Assembly: GCA_016791425.1 (NCBI GenBank)
Contig: JAEUMQ010000004.1
Span: 124,001-188,000, forward strand
Origin: Hyphomonadaceae bacterium
GTDB lineage: Bacteria; Pseudomonadota; Alphaproteobacteria; Caulobacterales; Aquidulcibacteraceae
Direction: 5' to 3'
Length of the DNA stretch: 64,000 nt
The notes beneath the pieces are model-generated. The model ran no database searches. It worked only from the letters and a program-made list of their open reading frames with translations, and was not told where the DNA came from. The number at the start of each line of letters is the position of its first letter. The stretch's first letter is position 1. Of the stretch, positions 37,169 through 47,618 are shown piece by piece. Position numbers and translations under genes: made by a program.

Positions 37169-38371
37169 ATGATCGCGCCGCCTTTCACCGATCTGCTGCG
37201 CGCCGAGCCGGCGATCCTCGTCGCGTTTTCCGGCGGCGGCGATTCAACGGCGCTCCTGCATCTGCTGTGCGAGGAGGTGGGCACCGCGCGCATCGTCGCC
37301 GGCATCGTCGATCATGCCGCGCGTCCTGGCTCGGATGAGGAGGCGCGTCTTGCCGCGGGGCGCGCCGAAGCGCTGGGCGTGCGCGCGAGAATCCTCACCC
37401 TGCAAGATGTTCAGCGCAGCCAGGCCGCATGGCGCCGCGCCCGCTATGTCGCGCTCTGCGGTCTCGCCCGCAAGATCGGCGCGCAACGCATCGCCGTCGC
37501 GCACACCCGCGACGATCAGGCCGAGACGGTGTCCATGCGCGCGCGGCGTTCGAAGGACGCGCGACTGCTGGCCGGCATGGCGCCGATCGCGCCGGCGCCG
37601 GTCTGGCCCGAGGGCAGGGGCCTGCGCCTCGTGCGCCCGCTGCTCGATGTCGGCCGCGCCGAGCTGCGCGGCTGGCTCCGCGCGCGCGGCGCCGAATGGA
37701 TCGAGGACCCCTCCAATGAGAACGATGCGTATGAGCGCGTCCGCACACGTCGCCTGCTGTCGGCCTCGGAGATCGCGCGCCTGGCGCATGAAGCCGCGCG
37801 CTTGCGTGAGGGCGCCGAGGCCATCGATCGCGCCGCGGCGGCCTGGATCGCCGCCCATGTCCGTCTCGACGGCGGCCGCGCCGTGTTCCCGCTCGCCGCC
37901 CTTGCGCCGCTCCAGGATGGCGCGGCGCGCGCGGTTTCGGCGCTCATCGCGGCGGCGGCCGGCGCCGAGTCGGAGCCGCCGATCGAAAAGGTCCGCGCCC
38001 TCCTCGCGCGCGGGACCGGAACCTTGGGCGGGGCCAAGGTCGGGGCCAGGGGCGGGCAGGCGACCGTCTCGCGCGATCCCGGCGCCCTGCTGGGCAGGGG
38101 CAAGGAGGCGCGCGCGATTTGGATCGACCTGCCGCAGGGGAAGCCTCTGGTCTGGGACGGCCGGCTGGAAATCGTCGCGCCGGGCCCCGGCTGGCGGATT
38201 GGCCCGGCGGCTGCGCCCCCCGACCCGACCGCGCCGGTTTTTTCGTCGGGCGGGCGCCGTTTTTCCCTTGCAGAAGCCCAGAGCGAGCAAGCGGCTGCCG
38301 AATGGCTGCTCGCCGCCCATCTTGAGCATCTGTTGCCGCTTGTTCACCCCGCTTTGAGCCGCGCGTGTTAG
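37169..38371 (+). CDS. tilS: tRNA(Ile)-lysidine synthetase
   Basis: Modifies C34 of the CAU-anticodon tRNA-Ile to lysidine so that it reads AUA. The 400-residue protein has the PP-loop ATP pyrophosphatase motif AFSGGGDSTALLHLL (about residues 19-33) and the RRARYVALCGLARKIGAQRIAVAHTRDDQAET catalytic region. The C-terminal substrate-binding region is shorter and weakly conserved, as in other alphaproteobacteria. tilS-ftsH following cpoB is a standard arrangement. Confidence 0.92.
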   Translation: MIAPPFTDLLRAEPAILVAFSGGGDSTALLHLLCEEVGTARIVAGIVDHAARPGSDEEARLAAGRAEALGVRARILTLQDVQRSQAAWRRARYVALCGLARKIGAQRIAVAHTRDDQAETVSMRARRSKDARLLAGMAPIAPAPVWPEGRGLRLVRPLLDVGRAELRGWLRARGAEWIEDPSNENDAYERVRTRRLLSASEIARLAHEAARLREGAEAIDRAAAAWIAAHVRLDGGRAVFPLAALAPLQDGAARAVSALIAAAAGAESEPPIEKVRALLARGTGTLGGAKVGARGGQATVSRDPGALLGRGKEARAIWIDLPQGKPLVWDGRLEIVAPGPGWRIGPAAAPPDPTAPVFSSGGRRFSLAEAQSEQAAAEWLLAAHLEHLLPLVHPALSRAC

Positions 38372-38459
38372 GATAAGCGCTAATGGGGTGTTAACGGGCG
38401 CGGCCGCGCCTATCTGATGGGACGCGCGCCGTGGTTCGAGGCGGCGGCGAAAGGTCGAG

Positions 38460-40391
<1,932 letters not shown>

Positions 40392-40463
40392 ACCGCCGCT
40401 GCAACAGCGCCTTGCGAGCAGAGCTGACTGGCGCGTCCTCCACGTTTGCAGACTGAAGCGCAC

Positions 40464-40592
40464 CCAGGGGAGAGGCAGGGTGAGGGGTGGCCTCATCCGC
40501 GATGCGCGCGTTCTTCGATCACGAAACTCCGTAGGCTGAGGATGTCGCAACTCCTCACCCCTGCCCCCCTCAGGGGAGAGGGGGCGCCCAAG
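40464..40592. repeat. pair of C/G-rich palindromic repeats
   Basis: CCAGGGGAGAGGCAGGGTGAG at the left and CTCACCCCTGCCCCCCTCAG at the right are near-complementary, with about 60 bases between. The left arm continues GGGTGAGGGGTGGCCTCA, identical to a stretch in the 15.85-kb repeat. It lies between ftsH and a convergent hypothetical gene. Confidence 0.6.
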
Positions 40593-40596
40593 CGAC

Positions 40597-40941
40597 CTAC
40601 GGAAGCAGCAATACGCGGCGCGCCAGCGGCGAACATAGGCGCTCGTGCGCGTACCAGCGCGTGAGCAGCGTCTTCTCCAAGAGCTCCGGATGCGCCGCGA
40701 GCACGTCCCCCGCGCCGTCCAGGCGCTCGGCGATCAGCGACAGGAACGCCAGCGTGATGGTCACGTTCGCCTTATGCGGCGCGCCGGCTTTCGCCGCGAT
40801 CTTCTCGATGCCGCGCTGATAGCGCGCCGCCGCGTCGAGAAAGTCCGTCTCGCGCAGGAGCGCGATCGCGACCTCAACATGCGCGCGATGATCGAACGTG
40901 GCCGGATCGAGCGCGCCGGCCTCGAACGCCGCCAGCGTCAT
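40597..40941 (-). CDS. conserved hypothetical protein
   Basis: A 114-residue helical protein with the motif LDPATFDHRAHVEVAIALLRE near the start and a central KANVTITLAFLSLIAER helix. I do not recognise a named family. Its ATG overlaps the stop codon of the upstream small DNA-binding-type gene (ATGA), so the two are translationally coupled and may form one functional unit. Confidence 0.75.
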   Translation of the reverse strand: MTLAAFEAGALDPATFDHRAHVEVAIALLRETDFLDAAARYQRGIEKIAAKAGAPHKANVTITLAFLSLIAERLDGAGDVLAAHPELLEKTLLTRWYAHERLCSPLARRVLLLP

Positions 40942-41180
40942 TTCTCCTCCAGTTTGTGGCTGTCGGCGGCCGTGAGCGTCAGCCCATAGACCGACTTCAA
41001 TTGCTTGATCTTCGCGAGCGTCGCCGGCTTGAACGGCGCCTTGCCTTCGAACGCGTGCAGCACGACGCCTTCGATGAGGTCCCCGAGGCCGAGCTCAAGC
41101 TCGGCCGCGAGCGCCTTCAGCACCTTGAGCGTGCGCTTTTCCAATCGTACGCCCGTCTGCACCCGCTCAACCGTCGTCAT
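40938..41180 (-). CDS. small ribbon-helix-helix-like protein
   Basis: An 80-residue protein starting MTTVERVQTGVRLEKRTLKV. The N-terminal strand followed by two helices (LKVLKALAAELELGLGDLIEGVVLHAF) resembles ribbon-helix-helix DNA-binding proteins. An open frame reaches 41204, but that ATG lies inside a palindrome (41186-41205) that looks like its operator, so I place the start at 41180. Coupling to the downstream gene by a 4-base overlap recalls an antitoxin-like or autoregulated pair, but the partner is not a recognisable toxin. Confidence 0.7.
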   Translation of the reverse strand: MTTVERVQTGVRLEKRTLKVLKALAAELELGLGDLIEGVVLHAFEGKAPFKPATLAKIKQLKSVYGLTLTAADSHKLEEK

Positions 41181-41185
41181 GGTAC

Positions 41186-41205
41186 TATGGTACCAAAGTA
41201 CCATA
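41186..41205. promoter_or_regulatory. probable operator palindrome upstream of the small DNA-binding protein
   Basis: TATGGTAC-CAAA-GTACCATA is a perfect 8-bp inverted repeat with a 4-base centre. A further GGTAC half-site lies at 41181-41185. It sits directly before the start codon at 41180 and in the divergent region with the VOC gene at 41269. Confidence 0.65.
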
Positions 41206-41268
41206 CGGCGTCAAGCGTTGCCCAATGTGGGTATGCGTGGGAAAAGCCGCGCGATTCTGGAGGCGAAG

Positions 41269-41643
41269 ATGCTCGCGAACGCGACAGTCACTGCGATGGT
41301 CGGCACGATGCGGCCGGAAGCGGCCAAGGCCTTTTACGGCGACACCCTCGGACTCACGCTGCAGGGCGAGGACGGTTTCGCCGCCGTTTTCGCCGGCAAG
41401 AATGCGCGCATCCGCGTCTCGCGCGTGCCGGCCGTGACGCCGGCGGCCTATGCGGTGCTCGCCTTCAACGTCGATAATATCGACCAGGCGGTCGATGCGC
41501 TCGTCGCCAAGGGCGTGACGATGGCGCGCTATCCGATCTTCGTGCAGGACGCGCGCGGCATCTGGACCGCGCCGGACGGCACGAAGGTCGCCTGGTTCCA
41601 CGATCCCGACCTGAACCTCCTCTCCCTCGTGCAATACGCGTGA
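41269..41643 (+). CDS. VOC family (glyoxalase/bleomycin resistance-like) protein
   Basis: A 124-residue VOC protein with two beta-alpha-beta-beta-beta modules: RPEAAKAFYGDTLGLTLQGED and AFNVDNIDQAVDALVAKGV, ending APDGTKVAWFHDPDLNLLSLVQ. The ribosome site GGAGG lies before the ATG at 41269; upstream frame extensions overlap other genes. The substrate is unknown. Its stop codon overlaps the folP start, so the two are co-translated. Confidence 0.9.
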   Translation: MLANATVTAMVGTMRPEAAKAFYGDTLGLTLQGEDGFAAVFAGKNARIRVSRVPAVTPAAYAVLAFNVDNIDQAVDALVAKGVTMARYPIFVQDARGIWTAPDGTKVAWFHDPDLNLLSLVQYA

Positions 41644-42464
41644 GCGCGGCTGCGCCGAAGATCCCTGATCCGAAGATTGAGGGCGGACCGCTCGTGATGG
41701 GCGTGCTCAACCTCACGCCGGATTCCTTCTATGACGGCGGACGGTATGTGCGCCTGGAGAGGGCGATCGAGGCCGGCCGCGCGATGCTGGAAGCCGGCGC
41801 CGACATGCTCGACGTCGGCGGTGAATCCACCCGCCCTGGCGCCGCGCCGGTGTCGGAGCGGGATGAGATCGCGCGCGTCGTCCCGGTGATCGAGGCGCTG
41901 CACGGCGCGCCGATCTCGATCGACACCATGAAGCCGGCTGTGGCGCGCGCGGCTTTCGCCGCCGGCGCGATCCTCTGGAACGATGTGGGCGCGCTGGAAG
42001 CCCCGGGCGCGCTGCAGGCCGCGGCCGAGCTCAAGGCGCCGGTCGCCCTCATGCACAAGCGCGGCGAGCCGCGCACGATGCAGGAGAATCCAACTTACAC
42101 GGATGTTGTCGGCGAGGTGATCGCGTACTTGAAGGCGCGCGCCGAGACGTGCGAGAGGGCGGGGCTGAAGGAGATCTGGGTCGATCCCGGCATCGGCTTC
42201 GGCAAGACGCTGCAGCACAATCTCGCGCTCATCCGCGCGCTGCCGCGCATCGCCGCCGAGACCGGCCGGCCGCTTCTGTTCGGCGCCTCGCGCAAGAGCT
42301 CCATCGCGCGCCTCGATCCGGCCGCGGCCCTGCCGCGCGACCGGCTGGGCGGCTCGATCGCCTTCGCGCTGGCCGCCGCGGAAGGCGGCGCGCGCATGGT
42401 CCGCGTGCACGACGTGCGCGAGACCGTGCAGGCGCTGCGGGTTTGGCGCGCCTTGAAGGCGTGA
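41640..42464 (+). CDS. folP: dihydropteroate synthase
   Basis: Condenses p-aminobenzoate with dihydropterin pyrophosphate in folate synthesis; target of sulfonamides. The 274-residue TIM-barrel protein has MGVLNLTPDSFYDGG, DVGGESTRPGA and DPGIGFGKTLQHN signatures, with LLFGASRKSSI near the end. The start is a GTG at 41640 overlapping the VOC stop codon (GTGA). folP following ftsH is the usual alphaproteobacterial order, here interrupted by about 1.2 kb. Confidence 0.95.
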   Translation: MSAAAPKIPDPKIEGGPLVMGVLNLTPDSFYDGGRYVRLERAIEAGRAMLEAGADMLDVGGESTRPGAAPVSERDEIARVVPVIEALHGAPISIDTMKPAVARAAFAAGAILWNDVGALEAPGALQAAAELKAPVALMHKRGEPRTMQENPTYTDVVGEVIAYLKARAETCERAGLKEIWVDPGIGFGKTLQHNLALIRALPRIAAETGRPLLFGASRKSSIARLDPAAALPRDRLGGSIAFALAAAEGGARMVRVHDVRETVQALRVWRALKA

Positions 42465-42477
42465 TAGGATCGCGCCG

Positions 42478-43053
42478 ATGGCCGACACCGCGCACCGCCG
42501 CTGGACGCTGGAGGAATACCTCGCCTGGGAGGCCGACCAGCCGACCCGCAACGAGTTCATCGACGGCCGCCCGCGCGCCATGGTCGGCGGCACGAACGCC
42601 CACAACCGCATCTCGGGCAACGTCTTCAGCTTCCTGCATGGCCGGCTCGCGGGGGGCCGGTGCATCCCCTACACGATGAACACGAAGGTCATGATCCCGA
42701 ACGGCAACGTTCGGTATCCCGATGTCCTGGTCGATTGCGGTCCGTTCCGCGCCAACGACATCGCCGCGGTCGAGCCGAGCGTCGTGATCGAGATCTATTC
42801 GAAGAGCACCACGAAGATCGACCGCACCGAAAAGCTCGATGCCTACCGGCTTGTCCCCACGATCCGGCACATCCTCCATCTGCACCAGGACGAGGCCAAG
42901 GGCGTGCTCTGGTCGCGCGAGGAGAGCGGCTGGAAGGAAACGGCGCTCGAAGGCCCGCGCGCCAAGGCGCATTTCGCCGCCATCGAGGTGCGCATGCCGT
43001 TTTCGGCCGCTTATGCCGGGATGCCGCTGGGCGGCGAGAGCGGCGACGCATGA
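42478..43053 (+). CDS. Uma2 family endonuclease-fold protein, second copy
   Basis: A 191-residue Uma2 (DUF820) protein with RRWTLEEYLAWEADQPTRN at the start, the acidic YPDVLVDCG, VVIEIYSKSTTKIDRTEKL (E-x-K region, less standard) and a C-terminal IRHILHLHQDE. It is only distantly similar to the Uma2 at 7901-8491. The next gene starts within its stop codon (ATGA), so it is read with the SMR transporter and thiD. Confidence 0.87.
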   Translation: MADTAHRRWTLEEYLAWEADQPTRNEFIDGRPRAMVGGTNAHNRISGNVFSFLHGRLAGGRCIPYTMNTKVMIPNGNVRYPDVLVDCGPFRANDIAAVEPSVVIEIYSKSTTKIDRTEKLDAYRLVPTIRHILHLHQDEAKGVLWSREESGWKETALEGPRAKAHFAAIEVRMPFSAAYAGMPLGGESGDA

Positions 43054-43367
43054 GCACGCAATGGTGGGCGCTGATCGGCGCGGGCGTGCTGGAGATCGTC
43101 TGGGCGTCGATGTTCAAGAACGCCTTCAAGAACGATCACGTCATCACCGCGATCACCATCGCCGCGATGATCGGCAGCTTCGAGCTCCTGTGGGTCGCGA
43201 TGCGCTCGATCCCAGTCGGCACGGCCTATGCGGTGTGGACCGGCATCGGCGCGGTCGGCGCCGCGACAATCGGCATCGTGGCGTTCAACGAGCCCGCGAC
43301 GGCGCTGCGCCTCGGCTGCATCGCGCTCATCCTCGCCGGCATCATCGGCCTCAAGGTCGCGGCATGA
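43050..43367 (+). CDS. sugE: SMR transporter, SugE/Gdx (guanidinium exporter) type
   Basis: A 105-residue four-helix small multidrug resistance protein. The Glu of helix 1 is in AGVLEIVWASMFKNAF, and the C-terminal part VGTAYAVWTGIGAVGAATIG matches the SugE/Gdx subgroup, which exports guanidinium, rather than EmrE. It overlaps both neighbours by 4 bases (ATGA), forming a tight Uma2-sugE-thiD unit. No guanidine riboswitch could be placed, since there is no leader of its own. Confidence 0.9.
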   Translation: MSTQWWALIGAGVLEIVWASMFKNAFKNDHVITAITIAAMIGSFELLWVAMRSIPVGTAYAVWTGIGAVGAATIGIVAFNEPATALRLGCIALILAGIIGLKVAA

Positions 43368-44185
43368 AGCAGGCGCGCATTCTCATTGTCGCCGGCTCCG
43401 ATTCCGGCGGCGGCGCGGGCGTGCAGGCCGACATCAAGACGGTGACTGCGCTGGGCGGCTTTGCGACCACCGCGATCGCCGCGATCACCGTGCAGAACAC
43501 GCTGGGCGTCACAGGCGTGCATCCGATCCCGCCGGAGATTGTCGCCGCGCAGATTGAAGCGGTGATGAGCGATATCGGCGCCGACGCGTGGAAGCTCGGC
43601 ATGCTGGGCTCGACGGACATCGTCGAAACCGTCGCGGAAAGCTATTCCAGGCTCGGCGCGGGAATTCCGCTCGTGCTCGATCCGGTGATGATCGCGAAAG
43701 GCGGCGCCTCGCTCCTGGCCGAGGACGCGATCGACGCGGTGAAGTCCCGGCTTCTTCCTCTCGCGGCGATCGCGACGCCCAATGCGCCGGAGGCGGAGCG
43801 CCTGACGGGCCTGCCCGTGCGCGATCTCGACGGCCAGAAGCGCGCCGCCGAAGCGCTGCTCGAAGCCGGGGCGCGCGCGGTGCTGGTGAAGGGCGGCCAC
43901 ATTGGGGACGGCGCGATCGTCCGCGACGTGCTCGCCACGCAGGGGAATCTGGAAGTGTTCGAGGCCGAGCGCATCGACACCCGCGCCACCCATGGCACCG
44001 GCTGCACGCTCGCCTCGGCCATTGCGGCGGGGCTGGGGGAGGGCCTCCCGCTCCGCGAGGCGATCGTCCGGGCCCGGACCTATTTGCGCCGCGCCATGCT
44101 GAACGCGCCCGGCTTTGGGCGAGGCGCCCAGCCGCTCGGTCATGCGTGGCCCTTCAATGCCTCAACGGTGCGCGACGCGCCCTGA
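43364..44185 (+). CDS. thiD: hydroxymethylpyrimidine/phosphomethylpyrimidine kinase
   Basis: Phosphorylates HMP and HMP-P for thiamine synthesis. The 273-residue ribokinase-fold protein begins ILIVAGSDSGGGAGVQADIK, has GGFATTAIAAITVQNT, PVMIAKGGASLL and the C-terminal catalytic motif THGTGCTLASAIAAGL with the Asp/Gly anion hole. The start overlaps the sugE stop. No other thiamine genes are nearby. Confidence 0.93.
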   Translation: MKQARILIVAGSDSGGGAGVQADIKTVTALGGFATTAIAAITVQNTLGVTGVHPIPPEIVAAQIEAVMSDIGADAWKLGMLGSTDIVETVAESYSRLGAGIPLVLDPVMIAKGGASLLAEDAIDAVKSRLLPLAAIATPNAPEAERLTGLPVRDLDGQKRAAEALLEAGARAVLVKGGHIGDGAIVRDVLATQGNLEVFEAERIDTRATHGTGCTLASAIAAGLGEGLPLREAIVRARTYLRRAMLNAPGFGRGAQPLGHAWPFNASTVRDAP

Positions 44186-44280
44186 ATGCGCGTAAAGGGC
44201 GGCTGGACTGGCGTTTCCACCCCCCCGCGCCCATACTTTCTTTGTTCGCCTGACGGGCGAGCGTGGGAGTTTCGTGCGCC

Positions 44281-45498
44281 ATGCGCATCTGGTTCGTCGA
44301 CGCGTTCACCGATCGGGTGTTCAGCGGCAGTCCCGCTGCCGTGGTCCCGCTCGAGCGTTGGCTGCCGGACGCCGCTCTGCAAGCCATTGCTGCGGAGAAC
44401 AGGCTTTCCGAAACCGCTTTTCTCACGCCGACGGGCCTCAAGGGCAATTACCAGCTGCGCTGGTTCACCCCGCTCGCCGAAGTGCCGGTGTGCGGCCACG
44501 CGACTCTCGCCGCCGGCGCCGTGCTGATGACCGAGATCGAGGCCGATCTCGAAGTCGTCGTGTTCGACACCCAGGCCGGCGCGCTCGTGGTGCGCAAGAC
44601 CGAAGAGGGCTTCACCCTCGACATGCCGCGCAAGCCGCGCTCGAGCTGGATTGCGCCCGAAGAGCTCGTCGAGGCCATCGGCAATCCCCGCGTCGAGGAC
44701 GCCTTCATCGGCGAGTACGCGAATATTGTTCTGGACACGGAGGATGCGGTCCGCGAGCTGAAGCCGGACTTCGCCGCCATCGATCGCCTCGTGCGCGGGC
44801 CGCGCCAGGGTTGCCTAACGGTCACCGCCGCCGCCGACGAGGGCAAGCCCTACGATTTCGTCTCGCGCTTCTTTGCGCCGGGCGTCGGCATGCCGGAGGA
44901 TCCCGCCTCCGGCGCCGCCTTCGCGGACCTCGCGCCCTATTGGTCCGATCGGTTCGACTATGACAGCGTCATCGGCTACCAGGCCTCCAAGCGCGGCGGC
45001 TATGCGCGCGCGATCCAGACCCTGTCGAGCGTGCGTCTGCTGGGCCAGGTCGCGGTCTATCTGCGCGGCGAGCTCGATGCCTCGATCGCGCGCCTGCACA
45101 ATCGCCCGTCCATCGCGCCCGATCCGCTGCCGCGCGCCAGGCGCAAGCGCAAGCAGCCGCACGCGCGCGGCCTCGAACAGGCGCCGATCTTCGAGGACGC
45201 CGAAGCGATCGAGCTGCCGGACGTTCCTTCTCCGCCCGCGCCGCCGCCGCTGACGGCCGCCAACGACGATCTTCTCGTCCGCCGCGACGAGCAGGAGGCT
45301 GGCCGCGCCGACGCGGTCGAGACCCACGCGATCGTCGAACCTCCAGAAGAGGACGAGGACCTCGCCGAGCCGCCGAGCGCGCGCATGCTCGCCATCGGCG
45401 ACGAGGACGAGGAAGCGGAGGCCGCCGAGCCGGCGGTCGAGGATTCAACCTGGCAGAGCGGAGCGCAGATAGCGCCAGCCTTCCTGCGCGACGAATAG
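44281..45498 (+). CDS. PhzF family isomerase with long acidic C-terminal tail
   Basis: A 405-residue protein. Residues 1-265 are a PhzF-type epimerase/isomerase fold: FVDAFTDRVFSGSPAAVV at the start, the catalytic Glu in NRLSETAFL, CGHATLAAGAVL and MPEDPASGAAFADLAPYW. After residue 270 comes about 130 residues of low-complexity sequence, first basic (RARRKRKQPHARG) and then rich in Glu, Asp, Pro and Ala, which PhzF enzymes normally lack. The last 54 bases overlap the convergent transporter gene. The substrate is unknown. Confidence 0.88.
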   Translation: MRIWFVDAFTDRVFSGSPAAVVPLERWLPDAALQAIAAENRLSETAFLTPTGLKGNYQLRWFTPLAEVPVCGHATLAAGAVLMTEIEADLEVVVFDTQAGALVVRKTEEGFTLDMPRKPRSSWIAPEELVEAIGNPRVEDAFIGEYANIVLDTEDAVRELKPDFAAIDRLVRGPRQGCLTVTAAADEGKPYDFVSRFFAPGVGMPEDPASGAAFADLAPYWSDRFDYDSVIGYQASKRGGYARAIQTLSSVRLLGQVAVYLRGELDASIARLHNRPSIAPDPLPRARRKRKQPHARGLEQAPIFEDAEAIELPDVPSPPAPPPLTAANDDLLVRRDEQEAGRADAVETHAIVEPPEEDEDLAEPPSARMLAIGDEDEEAEAAEPAVEDSTWQSGAQIAPAFLRDE

Positions 45499-46368
45499 CC
45501 CAACCACGATGAGCCCGAACGCCACGACCGCGTTCGGGCTGATGGTCTCGCCGAATGCGACCGCGCCGAGCGCCAGCGCCCAAACCGGCAAGAGGTAATT
45601 CGTCTGCGTCACGAACACCGGTCCGGCCGTGCGCACGAGCTGGAAGAAGGCGATGCTCGCGATGCCCGTCGGCCCGAGCGCCAGCCCGACGATAGCGAGC
45701 CAAGCGGCGGGGCCGGGCGTCGCGCCGTTGAGCGTGTCCCAGATCGCGAACGGCGCGGCCAGCAGCGCCCCCCACGCCGTCCAGCCCGCCGCCGCCTCCA
45801 GCGGCGAGATCTGCGGGCCGCCGCGCGCCACGAGCGTGTTGATCGCGTAGCAGACCGCGCCCGCGGTCGCGGCCGCCTGCGCCGCGAGCGTCGCGTGGGC
45901 GAAATCGCCAAGCGCGGCCGGGCCCATGAGCACCGCGACGCCGGAAAAGCCGAGCAGCAGCCCGAGAAACGCCGAGGCGCTCGGCTTGTGATCGGCCGGC
46001 GTGAAGACCGGGATGAACGCCGCCACCAGCAGCGGCGAGAGCGCGTTGTAGAGCCCCACGAGCCCGGACGTCGCGCCGAGCTGCGCATAGGCGAAGAGCG
46101 CGAAGGGCGCCGTGCCGCCGAAGAAGCCGAGCAGGACGAGCTTGCCGCGCTTGTTGCGCGTCGGCGGCGGCTCCTGCCCCCGCGCGCGCCGCCACATCAG
46201 CAGGAGATTGAGCAGCGTCGTGGAGAGCGCGAGCCGGGTGGCCACGATCTGCCAGGGGGTCGCGCCGTCATGCAGCCCGACCCGCACCATCGCGAAGGCC
46301 GAGCCCCAGAGAGCCACGCAGAGAGAGAAGAGGAGCCAGTCGGCTGCGCCGGGGCGCTTTGCAGGCAT
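45445..46368 (-). CDS. DMT (EamA) family transporter
   Basis: A 307-residue inner-membrane protein with ten predicted helices in two EamA repeats: FSLCVALWGSAFAMVRVGL at the start of the first and TAGAVCYAINTLVAR in the second. It probably exports metabolites or amino acids; the substrate is not predictable. Its 3' end overlaps the 3' end of the PhzF-type gene by 54 bases in antisense. Confidence 0.88.
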   Translation of the reverse strand: MPAKRPGAADWLLFSLCVALWGSAFAMVRVGLHDGATPWQIVATRLALSTTLLNLLLMWRRARGQEPPPTRNKRGKLVLLGFFGGTAPFALFAYAQLGATSGLVGLYNALSPLLVAAFIPVFTPADHKPSASAFLGLLLGFSGVAVLMGPAALGDFAHATLAAQAAATAGAVCYAINTLVARGGPQISPLEAAAGWTAWGALLAAPFAIWDTLNGATPGPAAWLAIVGLALGPTGIASIAFFQLVRTAGPVFVTQTNYLLPVWALALGAVAFGETISPNAVVAFGLIVVGLFVAQEGWRYLRSALPG

Positions 46369-46527
46369 TCAGGAGTCCCGGGCGGCGCGTCCCGCGCGTC
46401 GGCCATCAACGGTCGGATGGCATGCGCCGTGCCGTGACCCGCGTCACTTGCCAAGGCCTATCCGACGCGCACCGCGCCCGTTTGTCGCAAAGTTCCCAAG
46501 CGCCTGGCGCGGGGCCATATTCCGCGC

Positions 46528-46965
46528 ATGGACGATCTCTATCACCCGCGCGTCTTGGAGCTGGCCGCCGAGATCCCGCACGTTGGGCGCCTCGACGCGC
46601 CGGACGGGTCCGCCACGAAGGTGAGCCGGGTGTGCGGCTCGGTGGTGCGCGTGGACCTGAAGCTCCGCGAGGGCGCGGTGAGCGCGTTCGCCATCGACCC
46701 GAAGGCCTGCGCGCTCGGCCAGGCGGCCGCCTCCGTGCTCGCCCAGCATGCCGTCGGCGCGAGCGCGTCGGAGATCCGCGCCGCGCGCGAGGCCCTGAAA
46801 GCCATGCTGAAGGAGGGGGCGCCGCCCCCGGTTGGCAGGTTCTGGGAGCTGCGGCATCTTGAGGGTGTACGGAACTATCCGCCGCGGCACGCCTCCACCA
46901 TGCTCGCCTTCGACGCCGCCGTCGCGGCGCTGGACGAGGCGGAGGCGAAGGCCGCGGTCGCGTGA
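46528..46965 (+). CDS. NifU-like iron-sulfur cluster assembly scaffold protein
   Basis: A 145-residue protein of the IscU/NifU N-terminal family: MDDLYHPRVLELAAEIPHVG at the start, Cys in SRVCGSVVRVDLKL and in DPKACALGQAAASVL. The position of the third cluster Cys reads RHASTML, so only two Cys remain. Related alphaproteobacterial proteins encoded near yidD and hisI may share this, so it can be a subfamily trait. Activity in cluster assembly is therefore uncertain. Confidence 0.85.
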   Translation: MDDLYHPRVLELAAEIPHVGRLDAPDGSATKVSRVCGSVVRVDLKLREGAVSAFAIDPKACALGQAAASVLAQHAVGASASEIRAAREALKAMLKEGAPPPVGRFWELRHLEGVRNYPPRHASTMLAFDAAVAALDEAEAKAAVA

Positions 46966-47007
46966 CGAGGCCCCCCAAGAAGGGCCCTGAGTGAAGTGGG
47001 GAAACGC

Positions 47008-47454
47008 ATGCAGAAGCAGGCGGTGGGCGCGTGTGCGCCGCAACGGGTTCTCGTGGTCGCGGCGGCGTTCTTGGGCGCGTTCTGCGCCGCCGCATGGGCC
47101 GACGATCCGCGCCCGGCCTTTGATCTATCCTCGTTCGAGCGCGATCCGTCTGCTTATGTCGCGGCGCGCTACGCCGCCGCGACGGCGTTCGTCGATTTGC
47201 GCGCTGACCTGGAGGCCGCCGGCTTCTCCTGCTCTGCGCCCAGGGGCGCTGACGCCGTCGCCTGCGGACGCGCCCGCGCCGCGCAATGCTCCACGCTTTG
47301 GCGCATCGAGCGGGCGCGCGCGGATGAGCTCCCGCAGGTGGAGCGCGCACGCCGTTGCCGCGGCGTGATCCAGGCCGCGCCGCGGCCCCGCCACAGCCGC
47401 GAGGCCTATCGCGCCGCCGGCGCGCTGCTGCTCGGCGGCCCCGACGCGCAATAG
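47008..47454 (+). CDS. exported hypothetical protein
   Basis: A 148-residue protein with a signal peptide (VLVVAAAFLGAFCAAAWA-DD). The mature part has four or five Cys (SCSAP, ACGR, QCST, RRCRG) that could form disulfides in the periplasm. GTGGGGA precedes the ATG at 47008. No family is recognised. Confidence 0.65.
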   Translation: MQKQAVGACAPQRVLVVAAAFLGAFCAAAWADDPRPAFDLSSFERDPSAYVAARYAAATAFVDLRADLEAAGFSCSAPRGADAVACGRARAAQCSTLWRIERARADELPQVERARRCRGVIQAAPRPRHSREAYRAAGALLLGGPDAQ

Positions 47455-47618
47455 GCGCGGGCTGCTTAGCCATCCGGACGCCTGGCAACTCAAGCTGGTG
47501 GGCATCTTTCGGTTGCAACCCCCATTGCGCTCCCCTAGACATGCCCCGGATCCAGCACAGCTGTGGCTGGACGCGGACGGCGCAGCGACGTCGCCCCTTT
47601 CTGAGTTGGGAGGTGAGC

